Source: Tetragonia tetragonoides
Taxonomy: Eukaryota > Streptophyta > Magnoliopsida > Caryophyllales > Aizoaceae
Length of the DNA stretch: 64,000 bases
Reading direction: 5' to 3'
Assembly (NCBI GenBank): GCA_038025085.1
Contig: CM076154.1
Span: 19,106,501-19,170,500 of the forward strand
Shown in pieces: positions 45,514-58,500 of the stretch. Position numbers and translations under genes: made by a program. The notes beneath the pieces are model-generated. The model saw nothing but the letters and a program-made list of their open reading frames with translations, made no database searches and had not been told where the DNA came from. Each line of letters starts with the position of its first letter. Within the stretch, counting starts at the first letter, position 1.

Positions 45514-46618
45514 GTAAATGCCTATCATATTGTGAATTAGTTAGTAGGCCGGGAAGAGAGATTTTACTTATATGTGGTGATTAGTATGTTGTGAATTAGT
45601 TGGTAGGGAAGAAATGTTTTACATTTAAACAGGATAGGCAAATTTTCTATGGAGCATGGAACTCAGACACATAGCACAGAGATTCCCATTGGGAAAATGG
45701 AAACGTTTGGTGTTCTGAATGTTGGTCCAAGTCTTGAGTTGTACTTTCTAATATGCATTAGCTGTTTTCCTAAATGCAGCTCAAAATACATTATACTAAA
45801 AAATCACAATCAATGTCCAATGCACCCAAGTCAGATTCTCGCAAGGATGACACAAGATATGACATACATGATGAGTACAACAAAGCCATATACAATCGAC
45901 AATAAGAGTATAATGGTATAAGAGGCTGACCCTCACCTTTCCTAGGCATACAGTCTATTGCTGAAAATTTTGTTTTCCATCAAGCCTTGTGCTTTGTTTA
46001 CCATATTCATGGCTCTAGATATGGTAAGGGCCGGGGCATCTATGCTAACTCCACCATTTACCTCTCGATGTTCTGACTGTAGATTACAATTTGAGTGATC
46101 TCAGTCTTCCATGTGTATCGGTACTTGTGAAGAGGCCAAGAGGGGAATGGTGTAGAAATGCAATGGAAGGGATCCAAACTAATCCCCAACAAACAGAAAC
46201 AGAACTATTACAGTAGTACTGATTCATCACATCAGTACAGAATTACAATTGTATATGCAACTTCTTTAGTTGGTTATCTTTCAACAAAACTCTTACTTTC
46301 ATCTCAGTTGATGGCTCAAATTAGTGCATGAACAGATCTACCAAAGGTTTTAAAATAGGACATCACAGTTAAATACTTAAATGAAGTGAACTCATTCAAT
46401 AGGCCTGAAAGACTGAGGAAATTGCACCTCTAGCAGATGGAATTTACCACTTAAATCGAGTTCCTGTTTCTCCATGCAGGTAGAATATAATCAGATAAAC
46501 ATGCAGGAGTACAAAATTACGAGAATGAGATGTCGATAGTTACGAAAACATGTAGGATTCTACAGTGTCTTTATCTAGAAGGCCAGCCAAATACTATTTT
46601 GTGTCACCTGTACACTAT

Positions 46619-47030
46619 GTTTGGGAACTTTGTAATTGAGGAAAACGGTAGAAAAGTAAATCTATGAAAATCTACATAAAAGTAAAACAGTGAAAATCTT
46701 ATCATTTTCACTTGTTTGGTTTATCGGTTTAAACGTTGTAGAAATGTAGGAGATTTACATCGTTTTCTTTTGTTTGGTTGATTATTCTAGAAATCTATGG
46801 TAGAATAAAGGCTTTCTTTTTAGATTTCCTCATATTTCCACAGATTTTCCATCGATTTTGAGGGGAAAACTATGGAAATCTAATTGGGCAAATTATAACT
46901 AGGAGATTTCACAGATTTCCATATTTTTAATTTTCCACAGTTTTCGGCACTAACAACCAAACAAAGCAAAGATTTTATAGTTTTCTCTAATTTTGCTTCA
47001 TTTTACTCATTAACTTGAAGTTCCCAAACA
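46619..47030. mobile_element. MITE, 412 bp, TIR TGTTTGGGAACTT
   Basis: The left end is TGTTTGGGAACTTTG. The reverse complement of the right end is TGTTTGGGAACTTCAAG. The interior is AT-rich, repeats AAATCTATG and GATTTCC words in both orientations, and has no coding capacity. No target duplication is obvious. Confidence 0.7.
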
Positions 47031-47559
47031 CACCGGTAATCTTTCAGAGTTCAAGATTCAGATGTGAACTCTGCAGATATAACATTTCCTGCTTTCAGTA
47101 TTAATAGTATCTGATTTCCATAAATAAAAAATAATAATATTAATAGTATCTGAAGTGTAAAATTTGTGCTAGCTGTTATAGATTGTTTATCCTTTTAACA
47201 AGCATTGTGTTCTCTGATTACTGAGCCCGCAGCGAAACTTTAAAGTGTTTTACAGTCACAACAAACTAACAACCAGAAGAGAACTAATATTGATTTATCA
47301 CATCTGTTCAGGATCACAGATCAGTGATGCCACATACTGACCCTACTGTCATTTCATATCTTGAACCGATAATTCCTTCAAGATCAGACCATGCTTGCTA
47401 AAAGAGAAATCATTCTTTCTGTACAGAGGTCTGATCAGACTACACAAAATGCTACTAGTCATTCGCTAAAAGCGTAGTGAAGATCCATTGGTCCTGAAAC
47501 TAGAATTTTCTCCTTCAGCCCCATTACCATGTTTCAGCTTTTGCCTATTCATCAAGTTA

Positions 47560-47870
47560 ACTTCATTTGACTTTCTTCAACTTTGGCTAATTCATCAAGA
47601 GACTTCATCTTAATTCCTTTTTTCAACTTTGGCCAGTTCATCAAGTAGCTTCACATTCTTTTCATCAGCTGCCAAATTTAAGACCATTCGATAGGTCAAC
47701 TTACGGCATAAAACAAGGAACTAGAAAGCAAACATACAACAGAAAAATGAAAAAGTAGTAAAGCTTCAGATACATAATTCATACTACATAGGGTACCTTC
47801 TTCACGAACTTGCTCCTGATAATTGGCTATGGAAGTAGCTCGATCCTCAGTAATGCCTTGTGATGAGAAG
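47560..47870 (-). pseudogene. Inverted homologue of the coiled-coil exon pair, frame-disrupted
   Basis: On the minus strand exon 1 encodes EDRATSIANYQEQVREE and ends at a GGTACC donor. Exon 2 encodes AADEKNVKLLDELAKVEKRN, then a stop, with further LDELAKVEE repeats in another frame. Introns align too (both contain TGTATCTGAAG and CTTTCTAGTTCC-like stretches). The copy at 36786-37097 keeps the frame open. Confidence 0.5.
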
Positions 47871-47978
47871 CTCTCTGTGGCTAATTTGATTAATTCAGAA
47901 ATTGGAATTAGGACATGTTGTCTTTTGCTTTTCCTGACTACTTGAAGAGTAAAGCAACTGCCCTTTGTGTCAATACTA

Positions 47979-48335
47979 TAGTTGAACTCTTTGTGTGGTG
48001 CTTGTGATAATTTTTGTGAGGATACTTTGCACGTTTTGAGAAATTGTGTTCTTGCAAAAGATTTCTGGTCCTATTTTCCCACCACTGATACCTTTTTTAG
48101 CCACTCCTTTACTGAGTGGATGCACTCAAAACTCAATTGCCAAAAAATTCTCATCCCAAACCTTCTTCTTTGGAACGTCTTGTTTGCCTTCAATCTTCGG
48201 TTCATTTGGAAATTCAGAAACCTTATAGTGCATGAAATAGAACACCTTCTCCTTCATCTTGGTTCAAAAATTGTGTCTTCGAAGGTGGGAAATCGTGTCC
48301 TCCTCCACTCGTGTGAATCAGACCCTGAAGCATGA
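47979..48335 (+). pseudogene. LINE C-terminal zinc-binding (zf-RVT) fragment
   Basis: LCGACDNFCEDTLHVLRNC then VLAKDFWSYF matches the Cys-Cys-His-Cys zinc segment found after reverse transcriptase in plant L1 elements. It is followed by LLLWNVLFAFNLRFIWKFRN. A stop precedes it, and neither reverse transcriptase nor the full RNase H follows. Confidence 0.7.
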
Positions 48336-48767
48336 GGTTGTTGTTCATTGTTTGCTAGTATGTTTGTGCGTTAAATGTGATTTTAGGATCATTTTGGAGC
48401 TTAAATGTGCAAAAGGATCTATGATAGACTTCGGAGTGTCAAGAAAAGAAGCAAAAAGAAAGAATTGAACTTGGAATGACAAGCGATGGTAGAATGGTGA
48501 AGTTTTGGAGTTTTTATTTCTACAAAGCATGACCATGCTTCCGATAAAAATAATCATCGGTGCATCATGTGGATATGACAATGGCTACGGGTTTTGAAGA
48601 AAAGAGCAAGCACAATCATGCCAATTTTGTGCTCCGAGTTGGCACGGTTATGCTCCTGTACGATTTATGAGTAAACGACGACGAACCTTTTCTTCTTTCT
48701 CCAATCTGATTAAACGTTTCTAGACATTTAAAAAGAAAACTTTTTTGACATTAGAAGGGTCTCCTCT

Positions 48768-48775
<8 letters not shown>

Positions 48776-48803
<28 letters not shown>
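48776..48803. repeat. (TC)n microsatellite
   Basis: About 14 TC units follow a CT-rich lead-in. Confidence 0.9.
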
Positions 48804-48806
<3 letters not shown>

Positions 48807-49160
48807 CTGCTAGAACTACTTTGAATTTAAAATTAAGCACTTAGAGTACTCTCAAATAATAATATTAATATTGTGACTAATTTAATAAACAGAATGAGTG
48901 CCACTGTAATCTAAGACTTCTTTTGGAATTACTAACATCTGATAATAGAGGCTTAGTGCTTTAAATTAGTCTTTTCTCTAAACTGCTTAGATCAATCAAT
49001 CATAACTGATAAATTATAATAGGCCCAGAGCATATGATCCATTGAGAGACAGAACGACAATCTCAATTTTCATAACCCACAAACACAACCTCAATCATAA
49101 CCATGACCAGCAATTAAGAACCACCCAATAAAACTGATACAGAGAAAAAGAGAAGGAAAC
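48804..49160. other. Spacer before the Copia element
   Basis: No gene. No 5' LTR of the following element was recognised, so its left end is truncated. Confidence 0.4.
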
Positions 49161-49164
49161 AGAT

Positions 49165-49686
49165 CCTACGTCTCCATATTTTCTTCCTAATAATGATATT
49201 CCTGGCTTGAATATTTGTGGTATCATTCTCAGAGGAGATGCAAATTATAGAGAATGGCCTACGACTCTGAAAAATGCTTCCCGTGCAAAGCGTAAATTGG
49301 GGTTCCTTGATGGAACGTTGACAATGTTGACAACTGATAAAGATGATACTAAAGACTGGTATACTGTGAATTCAATGCTAGTCAGATGGGTAATGAACTC
49401 CATCGAACCGAATTTACGCTCAAAGGTGGCTTATGTGGATTCGGTCAAGACCTTATGGGATGACATAAAGGAGAGATTTCACACACCAGCCGCAATGCGG
49501 GTGAATGAACTCAAGGATGCAATTGCGAATTGCAAGCAACGTGGGCAGTCAGTGACCGAAGATTATGGTCGCTTGAAGGTCTTATGGAAAGAATTTGCGG
49601 GATATCGTATTATGCCTATTTGTAAGTGTGGGCACTGTACCTGCGAACTTCTGAAACAACTCATGTCAGTTGTGGAAGTCGAATAA
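49165..49686 (+). pseudogene. Copia gag
   Basis: PYFLPNNDIPGLNICGIILR, GDANYREWPTTLKNA, FLDGTL, VRWVMNSIEPNLRS and VKTLWDDIKERFHTPAAMRV show the UBN2-type capsid region. The frame stops at TAA (49684) where the family would continue. The glycine-rich tail (GKGRGREGSNGGT-like) follows in another frame up to 50060. Confidence 0.8.
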
Positions 49687-50159
49687 ACACGTGAGTTATT
49701 GTTGGGACTAGATGATACTTATGAAGATCTTCGTAGCCACATCTTAATTACAGAACCACTTTTCGCTCTCACCAAATGCTATCAGCTGATCATCAAGGAG
49801 GAACGCCACAAGAAAATTGTTTCACTAAGATCGTCGCAGTGAAGCGGTGAACTTTGCCATACCTCTCAGACGTGGGAAAAAGGTGTCAACTAACGAACGT
49901 CCTTGATATATTCACTGTAATCGAGCGGGCTATGATAAATCTGGATGCTTTAAACTTACTGGATAATATACAACAATTGGTGGTTTACTCAAGGGAAAGG
50001 ACGTGGTCGAGAAGGTAGCAATGGTGGCACGATAGGTCGTGGACCGGGGGGGGTAGGTGCTGCTGTGGCTAACGCCACATACTCTACCGAGACATAAATC
50101 GGGTCTAGTGGAATGCCGCCCAAAATCACGGCAGATCAATGGAATGCTATTCTCGCAGC

Positions 50160-51480
50160 CCTCGGGGCCAGTAGGCCCAATATTTCCTCCGTTGAGCTAT
50201 TGTCTGGTAAGGATTTGAATGATTTATGGCTACTTAACAGTAGAGAATCATATCACCTTACTGGGAATATAGATTGTTTAACCCATCTTACAGCTTTTCC
50301 CAAATCCCCAGTGGGGTTACCCAATGGTGATGTTGTCTTTGCCACTCATGAAGGAACAACACTTCTTCATGGCTTAACTTTAGAATATGTTCTCTATGTA
50401 CCCCAATTGGAGTGCAACTTGATCTCTATTCTCGACTTATCAATGGTTACTGTTGTTTTGTCATTTTCACTAATAGTATGTGTGTGATATAGGACTGCAA
50501 GTCGAGGATGGTGGTTGGAGCGGGTGAGCGTCATGGTAGGGTCTACTACTTCGTTGGTGCATCAAAGGGTCAAGCGCATCATGTAACAATAGTGGATACT
50601 TAAGATCTTTAGCATCAAGGAATGGGACATTCTTTAAAAGTTGTTAGTTTGCTTAGTCAAATGCCTAAGAGCAGTTTTTCTAATGTTACGAATAAAGTTT
50701 GTGATGCATGTTTTCGAGCCAAACAATCTCATACTGTTTTTGGTATTAGTGAAAATTAGGCTATTTAACATTTAGCTCTAATTCATTGTGATGTTTGGGG
50801 CTCTTATCGACATGCTTCCACTTTGGGGGCTCATTATTTTTTAATCATTGTTGATGGTTATTATCGTGTCGTGTGGATTTATTTGATGAATGAAAGGAGT
50901 GAGGTTCCTTCCATATTTCGTAAGTTTTGTGCTATGGCCTCTACACTATTTAATAAACCTATTAAAATAGTTCGGAGTGACAACGAGACTGAATTTAAAC
51001 CTCTCCAGTCTTATTTTGATGAAAATGGGATTTTATTTCAAACATGATGCATCGATACTCCTCAACAAAATGGTAGGGTTGAGCTCAAACACAAACACAT
51101 TTTTAGAGGTAGCCCGTGCTCTACGCTTTAATGCAAATTTACCTATTTAATTTTGGGGGGAGTGTACCTTGGCCGCTGGTTATTTTATAATGAACCCCAA
51201 CTCCTTTGAATGATGGTAAAACCCCTTTTGAGAAGCTATTTGGCAAACCTCCCTCGTATGACCATATTCGTATATTTGGATGTCTTTGTTATGCTCTCCA
51301 AAAGCCTTGAAATCGTGATAAGTTTGCAGCTGTTAGTTGAAACTGTGTGTTTTTTGGGTATTCTCATGTCAAGAAGGGATGGAAGGTTTATGATCTTGAG
51401 ACGGGGGACCATTTTGTATCGCGTGATGTAAAATTTGTTGAGCATGTCTTTCTGTATTTATCTCCTCCTTCCGCTTCTAA
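50160..51480 (+). pseudogene. Copia protease and integrase, disrupted
   Basis: The protease active site should read WLLDSGAS; here it reads WLLNSRESYHLTGN at about 50226-50267, so the catalytic Asp is Asn. The integrase zinc region survives as QEWDHSLK-type and VCDACFRAKQSH pieces. The core has IHCDVWGSYRHAS, ALGAHYFLIIVDGYYRVVWI-like text and VRSDNETEF (50740-51045), with stops between. The C-terminal part is scattered over frames up to 51480. Confidence 0.75.
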
Positions 51481-51808
51481 TGCTGATTAAATGAATGACG
51501 TTTTCCGTCAAATGTTTGCTCATGAATGTACTCTGATGACTCCGTTGCTGCTATTGACACTCCACTTAACCCGGGCCCATTTTCCTCTATGGACCGGACA
51601 AATGGTGATACTGTGAGCCTGTGACCAACATCGATAATGTCTCATTGTTGGGCGACCTGCAAGACCTGAACCACCCGGTCGAGAGGGATACCTCCAACAG
51701 TGCGGACCATTTCGATGATGGTTTAGCAAACCCGGTTTCAGTCCAGCCAGCCGCAAGTAAAGATTTGAAGGAGTGATACAGGGTCGATCTTCAAATTAAG
51801 GCACGAAT

Positions 51809-52915
51809 GTGGTTATGGGGCGTGGAAAACGTATCAAGAAGCATTCTTTTCTTCTTCATGATTTTATACGCACCAATGTTGCGACCTCGATCGACCCACT
51901 ACCACCCACTGCTCCGATCTCATCATTTTCAAGTACTCCGTATCCCAAAGTATCTTATGTAAATTATGATAAATTTTCTAGTGCCTATCGTACATTTCTT
52001 GGAGCTATTTCCATCACAGATGAACTAGTTAGATATGGTGAGGCTTCGCGTGAACTCGAATGGCGCAAAGCTATACGTCTAGAGATAGATGCCCTTGAGA
52101 GAAATGGGAAATGGACCATCGAGAGCCTACCCCCGGGAAACAAAGCTCTTGGCTGCAAATGGGTATACAAAAATAAATATAATTCAGATGGCACACTTGA
52201 ACGACATAAAGTAAGAGTGGTTGTCTTTGGTAATCATCAACTGGAAGGCATTAATTATAATGAAACGTTTTCTCCGGTTGCTAAAATGGTCATTGTCCGT
52301 AAGTTCCTTGTTGTTGCTGCTGCAAAAGGTTGAAAGCTACATCAAATGGATGTTCATAATGCTTTCTTACATGGCGACCTTGTCGAAGAAGTATACATGA
52401 AATTGCCACACGGCTTTGCGGCTTCACATCCGGGTAAGGTATGTCGTCTTCGCAAATCATTATATGGGCTCCGACAAGCGCCACGAAACTGGTTTGCCAA
52501 GCTCTCCACATCTCTTCGTGCTAATGGGTTCTCACAAACTTATGCTGATTACTCACTATTCACTATGCATCATGGGAATGATACTCTCAACGTCCTTATC
52601 TATGTTGATGATCTTATAATTGCGGGTAGTAATAATCCATCCTCCATTCATGCCCTCAAGATGTATCTTAGCAACTGTTTTTATATGAAAGACCTCGGTT
52701 ATCTGAAATCTTTTCTTGGTCTTGAGGTTGCTCGCAATACTGATGGGTTTTTTCTTTGTCAACATAAGTATGCTTTGAACATCAAAACTGAGGCCGGTCT
52801 TCTTGGCTCGAGACCTGCTCGTGTCCCAATTGAACAAAATACAAGCTTGCGCTTGCGACTGGTCCACTCCTTTCAGATCCCTCTCCTTATCGTCGTTTTC
52901 GGCTTATTTATTTGA
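51809..52915 (+). pseudogene. Copia reverse transcriptase
   Basis: The frame runs from MVMGRGKRIKKHS through EWRKAIRLEIDALERNGKWT to AAAKG, then a TGA at 52331 where the family has Trp. It resumes KLHQMDVHNAFLHGDLVEEV, SLYGLRQAPRNWFAKLS and VLIYVDDLIIAG with the YVDD catalytic motif at about 52600. It is otherwise long and well preserved, implying a fairly young insertion. Confidence 0.85.
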
Positions 52916-53634
52916 GGATCACTCATCCAAAGCTGAGTTATTATGTCAATGTGCTAGCTCAATTCATGCAACAACCCTGGGTGGAGCATTGGGACGCAAC
53001 TCTCCATGTACTTCAGTATTTGAAAGGGAATCCGGGACAAGGTGTTTTTCTTCCTGCAAAATGTGATCTTCAACTGTACGGGTTCTGTGACTCCTGTTGG
53101 GCCAGTTGCCCTTTGAGTCGTCGTTAATTAGGCTACTTTGTTCTTCTTGGGCAGTCTCCAATCTCGTGGAGGATGAAGAAACAATCGACAGTTTCTCGCT
53201 CATCGGCTGAGACTGAGTACAGGTCCATGGCAACGACAACATGTGAGCTGATCACATGGTTAAAAGTACTTCTTTGTGCTCTCGGGGTCGACCACTCACA
53301 ACCCATGCACTTAATATGTGACAACACAGCGACTTTCCACATAGCTTCGATTCATGTGTTTCATGACCGTACCAAGCATATCGAGGTCGACTGTCATTTT
53401 GTTCGTGATAAAATTCAAGCCGGTGAGATTGCAACGTCCAATATTCGATCGTGTGACCAGTTAGCTGACATCCTCACACAGGCATTGGGCCCCACACATT
53501 TTGCTAACTTACTTTGCATGTTGGGTGTTCATAATCTCCACAACTTGAGATGGAGTATGGAGGATAATCTTATGTATATATTTTTGTGCTGTTATATTGT
53601 GTATATTAGCTGTTATATTGCTTATCTTAACTGA
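52916..53634 (+). pseudogene. Copia RNase H
   Basis: ITHPKLSYYVNVLAQFMQQP leads into the GFCDSCWASCPLSRR segment and a TAA at 53125. After that SPISWRMKKQSTVSRSSAET, EYRSMATTTCELIT and HIEVDCHFVRDKIQAG complete the domain. Confidence 0.82.
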
Positions 53635-53639
53635 TATAT

Positions 53640-53783
53640 TGTTGGGAGTCATTTAAGGAATATATTCTGTATATTGTTAGGAGATTTCTTAGGAGTTAGT
53701 TTCCTTCTCCAACTCATATATACAGATGCATTGCGGTTCAATGAAAGCAAGAGATTGAACTCAAGCAATTCTGAAATTCTTCA
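53640..53783 (+). repeat. Probable 3' LTR of the Copia element
   Basis: The segment begins TGTTGGGAGTCATTTAAGG and ends AAATTCTTCA right after the RNase H region. It contains a TATATACAG promoter-like word and a GCAAGAGATTGAACTC leader. The boundaries rest on the TG...CA ends only. Confidence 0.55.
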
Positions 53784-54192
53784 ATAACTATGGAGTATTA
53801 GAGGTAGATATGGAAAAAAAATATAATTAGTAAGTTCTAAATAGTAAATCATTTTGAACCTTATACTGTCAAGTGGTTGTAATTTAAAACCATTATATAC
53901 CGCTATTTCTGAGGATTTGAAATAAGTATATAAGGAGAAGCATACCTTTTCTTTGAGGGGTAAGGAGAAGCATACTTGAAGAAAAACATAGCCAATTACG
54001 AAAATATTTCTTACAAAGGGGTGAACAATGGAGCATATCATTGCTCATCACTGTTGTTCATCCTCTAATGATATATTTAATTCACATATTGTTTGATTAG
54101 TGAATTTATTATTATTAGTTTATATCGTATATATCCCATTAATAATACTTAGAAATAAAATATAAAAAATCAAACTTTCAGCTTTACCGACC

Positions 54193-55537
54193 ATGAGGGG
54201 GGTCTTCTTAATTTCTATACTCTTCTGGCTGCTCCATTCTCCAGCTTTTGCAGCAAAACAGGCATGTCATATTTCCTTTTTATCCTTTCTAAGATTACTG
54301 GTTTTACTTTTTATTTTTAATGACGTTATGATTAATTAACAATCCTATAATTGTTACAATGTTATGTAGTCATATATAGTGTATATGGGAGCGCATTCAC
54401 ATCCTTTTGATGCTACGGAGGACGATTTTAACCGGGCTACAGATTATCATCATCAATTTCTTAGTTCTTTTGTTGGGAGGTACTATAATAGGAGTGTTTA
54501 ATTTTGATTTTAGTGAATATAAATTTTGGTGCCTTACAATATGAAATGTAAAGAATTTCATATAATTAGATTTTTGTTCGGTTTATTTGCATGTGTATAT
54601 TAAGCCATGATGAGGCGAAGGAGGCAATATTTTACTCGTATAACAAACATATTAATGGTTTTGCTGCCAATCTAGAAGAGCATCATGTCGCGGAGATATC
54701 AAGTAATTATTGTATATATGTTTTTTCTACTTGTTTTTTCTACTTAATTCCATTTTTCAAACTATTGATGTTTATAATTAACTTTGTTGTAAAAATGATC
54801 AGAACATCCAGAGGTGATCTCTGTGTTCCCAAACAAAGGGAGGCAATTACAGACAACACACACTTGGGAATTTCTTTCACTAGAGAATAGCAATGGTGTC
54901 ATTCCCAAAAATTCATTGTGGGAGAAGGCTACATATGGGGAAGATATGATCGTTGGCAGCCTTGACACTGGTAAGCTTGAGATCTTTACACTGCGTCCTA
55001 CCCTAGTAATTTCGAGTTTCGACACTTACGCTATTTTGTAGGGAACCGATCTTCTAGAGTTTTTTTTTCTGTAGAGTTCCCTTTTCGAGAGAGATAAAGA
55101 TGAATAAATGATTCCACGAGAACTTTAGAGAATCCAAACACTACTTAATTATAATTAAGGCTAAAAATTTGTGGACGAAATGGTGGTAATCGATGTTTAA
55201 CCATATTGTTTTGTACTTGGATATTATGATGGTGTACTCAGGTGTCTGGCCTGAATCTCAGAGCTTTAGCGATGAAGGGTATGGAGCTATTCCATCTAGG
55301 TGGAAAGGAACTTGCGAGAAACAGGATGGATTTACTTGCAACAGGTGTGTTTGTTTGCTCTCTTTGGTAAAAGTAATTAAAACTCAAACGACATTTCACA
55401 TTAATAACAATCGTATTCATGTTCACAATGGTTGAGCATATGTAGACTATAAATTAACCTGAATCATAAAATTGGAATTAGACGATACAATGTTGATAAT
55501 ACAAGAAACAAAAAAAGTTGTGCGGAGTATCCTCCAT

Positions 55538-55580
<43 letters not shown>

Positions 55581-58500
55581 ACTGTTCTCTCTCTCTCTCT
55601 CTCCCTCTCGCGCGCCCTCTCTCTCCCTTCAAGGTCGGTGATCGTCGGCCGCTTTACAAGGGTCGGTGACCGCCGTCGGTATAGACCTCCGATCTACTCG
55701 TCGGAGGCTTCATTTGAGCACCGGCGATTTTTTCTGAACGGTTCTCTCTCTCTCTCTCTCTAACTCTCTCTCTCTCTGAACGACTCTCTCTTTCTCTCTG
55801 AACGATTCTCTCTCTCTCTCTAACTCTCTCTCTCTCTAACTGTTCTCTCTCTAGCGCTCTCTCTCTCTCTCCACCCCCCTCTCTCGCCCTCTCTCTAGAG
55901 CCTGAATAGACCTCCGACCTTTTCGTCGGAGGCTTCATCTGACCTTTTCGTCGGTTTTTTTTTTTTGTTTTTTTTTTTTGTTTTTTTTTTCTTTTTGCCG
56001 AGGACCTACTCCACTCAGTCGGGAAGCCGGAGTAACACCACCACCTCCAGGCCCTCTGCCCAGGAACAAACACCGCCGGAGACAGGTAGTAGCGCCGTGG
56101 TAAGCACCGGCGAACCCTATCCACCAGTCTCTGTGGCCCCGCTTGACACCCGTTTTGCTTTGGATTTGTCACTCACTTTATTATTTATTTATTCTTGTGG
56201 TTGACTTCTCGGATCCTAGCACGTGAAGTTTGCTGTTTCTTATTGCTTTGGAAACTATTTTTGTGTGCTTATTATTATCTAATCATTGTCTTATTATTAT
56301 CTTATTATTATCATTGTCATTATTAGTACTATTACTATTATTGTTAGCAATTTTTGTTTGCGAGAATAGACTTTGTCTGTTATATGGTTACGATTTGCGT
56401 TACCTAACCTGTTGGTGTGCTAGTACGTACTTAGTTTCATGGCTTTTCTAATTTGTATTTAGAGTTAACTGTTTGACCATTTTCTTTTTCGGTCGGTATG
56501 GCGTCTTTGACTTCTATTGGTAGAGTTAGGGCCAGTCCTCCGGTGAGCTCTGGGTCTCGAAGGGGGAGAGTTGGGGCAAATAGATTGCGGTTCGGCACAT
56601 GGAATGTAGGGACACTCACGGGAAGAACTTTAGAGTTATTGGAGGTTTTAGAAAAATATAAGATTAATATCGTGTGTGTTCAGGAGACGAGGTGGTCAGG
56701 CGCCAAGGCAAAAGAGATCAATGGATTCAAACTTTGGTATTCAGGGTGTTCGAGTCAAAGGAATGGGGTCGGGATCTTAGTCGATAAGGAGCTTAAACAA
56801 CATGTTGTAGAGGTTAAGAGAACCAATGATAGGATCATGTCTATCAAGGTTGTGGTGAAGGAGGAGACCTTCAATGTCATTTGTGCTTATGCACCGCAAG
56901 CAGGGTTGGATATGCAATTTAGGCGTCGCTTTTGGGAGGAGTTAGATGAGGCTATTCAGCAGATTCCCCCTAGTGAGAAACTCCTTATAGGAGGAGACTT
57001 CAATGGACATATAGGGGCTGATTCGGATGGGTATTTTGGTGCACATGGAGGTTTTGGATATGGAGTTAGGAATGAGGGTGGCACATCGGTATTAGATTTT
57101 TCGACTGCGTATGACCTAATGGTAACCAACTCCTTCTACAACAAAAGAGAAGAACACCTAATTACTTTTAGAAGCAGCACCGCTAAGACCCAAATTGATT
57201 ACATTCTTGTTAGACGTGGCGATCGAGGATTGTGCATGGATTGCAAGGTTTTACCAGGCGCGTGTGTGTCGACCCAACATAGGATGGTCGTTTTAGACCT
57301 AAAGATGAAGGAGTGGAAGAGAAAGAGAAGCGCACACAATTGTACCAAAATCAAGTGGTGGAATCTTAGAGGAACTTTGGGGAGTCAATTTAAGGCCAAG
57401 GTCGAGTCGGATAGCATCTGGAGAAGAGAAGAGAATGAGAGTCAAATGTGGACAGGGGTGGCGGATCTCATTAGAAATGTGGCAAAGGAGACATTAGGAG
57501 TTGCAAGAGGGATAGAAAATAGCAAGAAGGAATCCTGGTGGTGGAGTGAGGACATTCAAAACAGGGTGAAGGCTAAGAAGGTTGCCTATAAAGCACTAAT
57601 GGATAGCACTATAGATGAGGAAAGGGTGGAGAAGCGAGAAGTCTACAGAGTGGCAAAGAAGGAAGCAAAGAAATCAGTAGCAGAAGCCAAAAGTAAAGCC
57701 TATGAGAGCTTGTATCAAAAATTGGCTACTAAGGAGGGAGAACAGGACGTTTACAGGTTGGCGAGAGCTAGGGAGAGGAAGACTAAAGACCTGGATCAAG
57801 TTCGTTGTATTAAGGATGAGGCGGGACGAGTTCTTGTGGACGAAACAAACATCAAGAGGAGGTGTCATGGGTATTTCAATGAGCTTTTTAACAATGTTGG
57901 AGACATAGACATTACGTTGGGAGATCTTAGCACATTCGAGCAACACCGTAACTACAGTTTTTGTCGTCGTATTACGAAGGAAGGAAATCAGAGGGGCCAT
58001 GAGGACGATGAAGAGTGGAAAGGCAGTAGGACCAGATGAGATACCCATAGAGGTATGAAAGAGTTTGGGGGAGGAAGGTTTATTGTGGTTAGTTAGGCTT
58101 TTCAACATGATCCTCAAAATCTGCAAGGATGCCGGAGGAGTGGCGGCTTAGCACATTGATTCCCCTATACAAGAACAAAGGAGATATTCAAAACTGCAAC
58201 AACTATAGAGGTATTAAGTTACTCAGTCACACCATGAAGCTATGGGAGAGAGTGATTGAGAAGAGACTGAGGAAGAGTACTCTTATCTCGGAGAACCAAT
58301 TCGGTTTCATGCCAGGGAGGTCAACAACAGAAGCGATTCATCTGATTAGACGTTCTATGGAGTACTACAGAGATAGACAAAGGGACTTGCACATGGTTTT
58401 CATCGATTTGGAGAAGGCGTATGACAGGGTACCCAGAGAAGTTATGTGGAGGTGCTTGGAATCCAAGGGGGTTCCAGTCGCCTATATCCGAGTGATTAAG

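Larger units (their letters stand above)
49165..53783 (+). mobile_element. Ty1/Copia retrotransposon (Ale/Retrofit-like), inactive, 5' LTR missing
   Basis: Gag, protease, integrase, reverse transcriptase and RNase H follow each other in Copia order, and a short 3' LTR (53640-53783) follows. The coding region is broken by many stops and frame changes. The reverse-transcriptase wording ESLPPGNKALGCKWVYK and EGINYNETFSPVAKM fits the Ale/Retrofit lineage. Confidence 0.88.

Noticed and set aside
55447..56172. Arg/Glu-rich minus-strand frames
   Set aside because: They are translations of the CT/GA microsatellite in the LINE 5' UTR.
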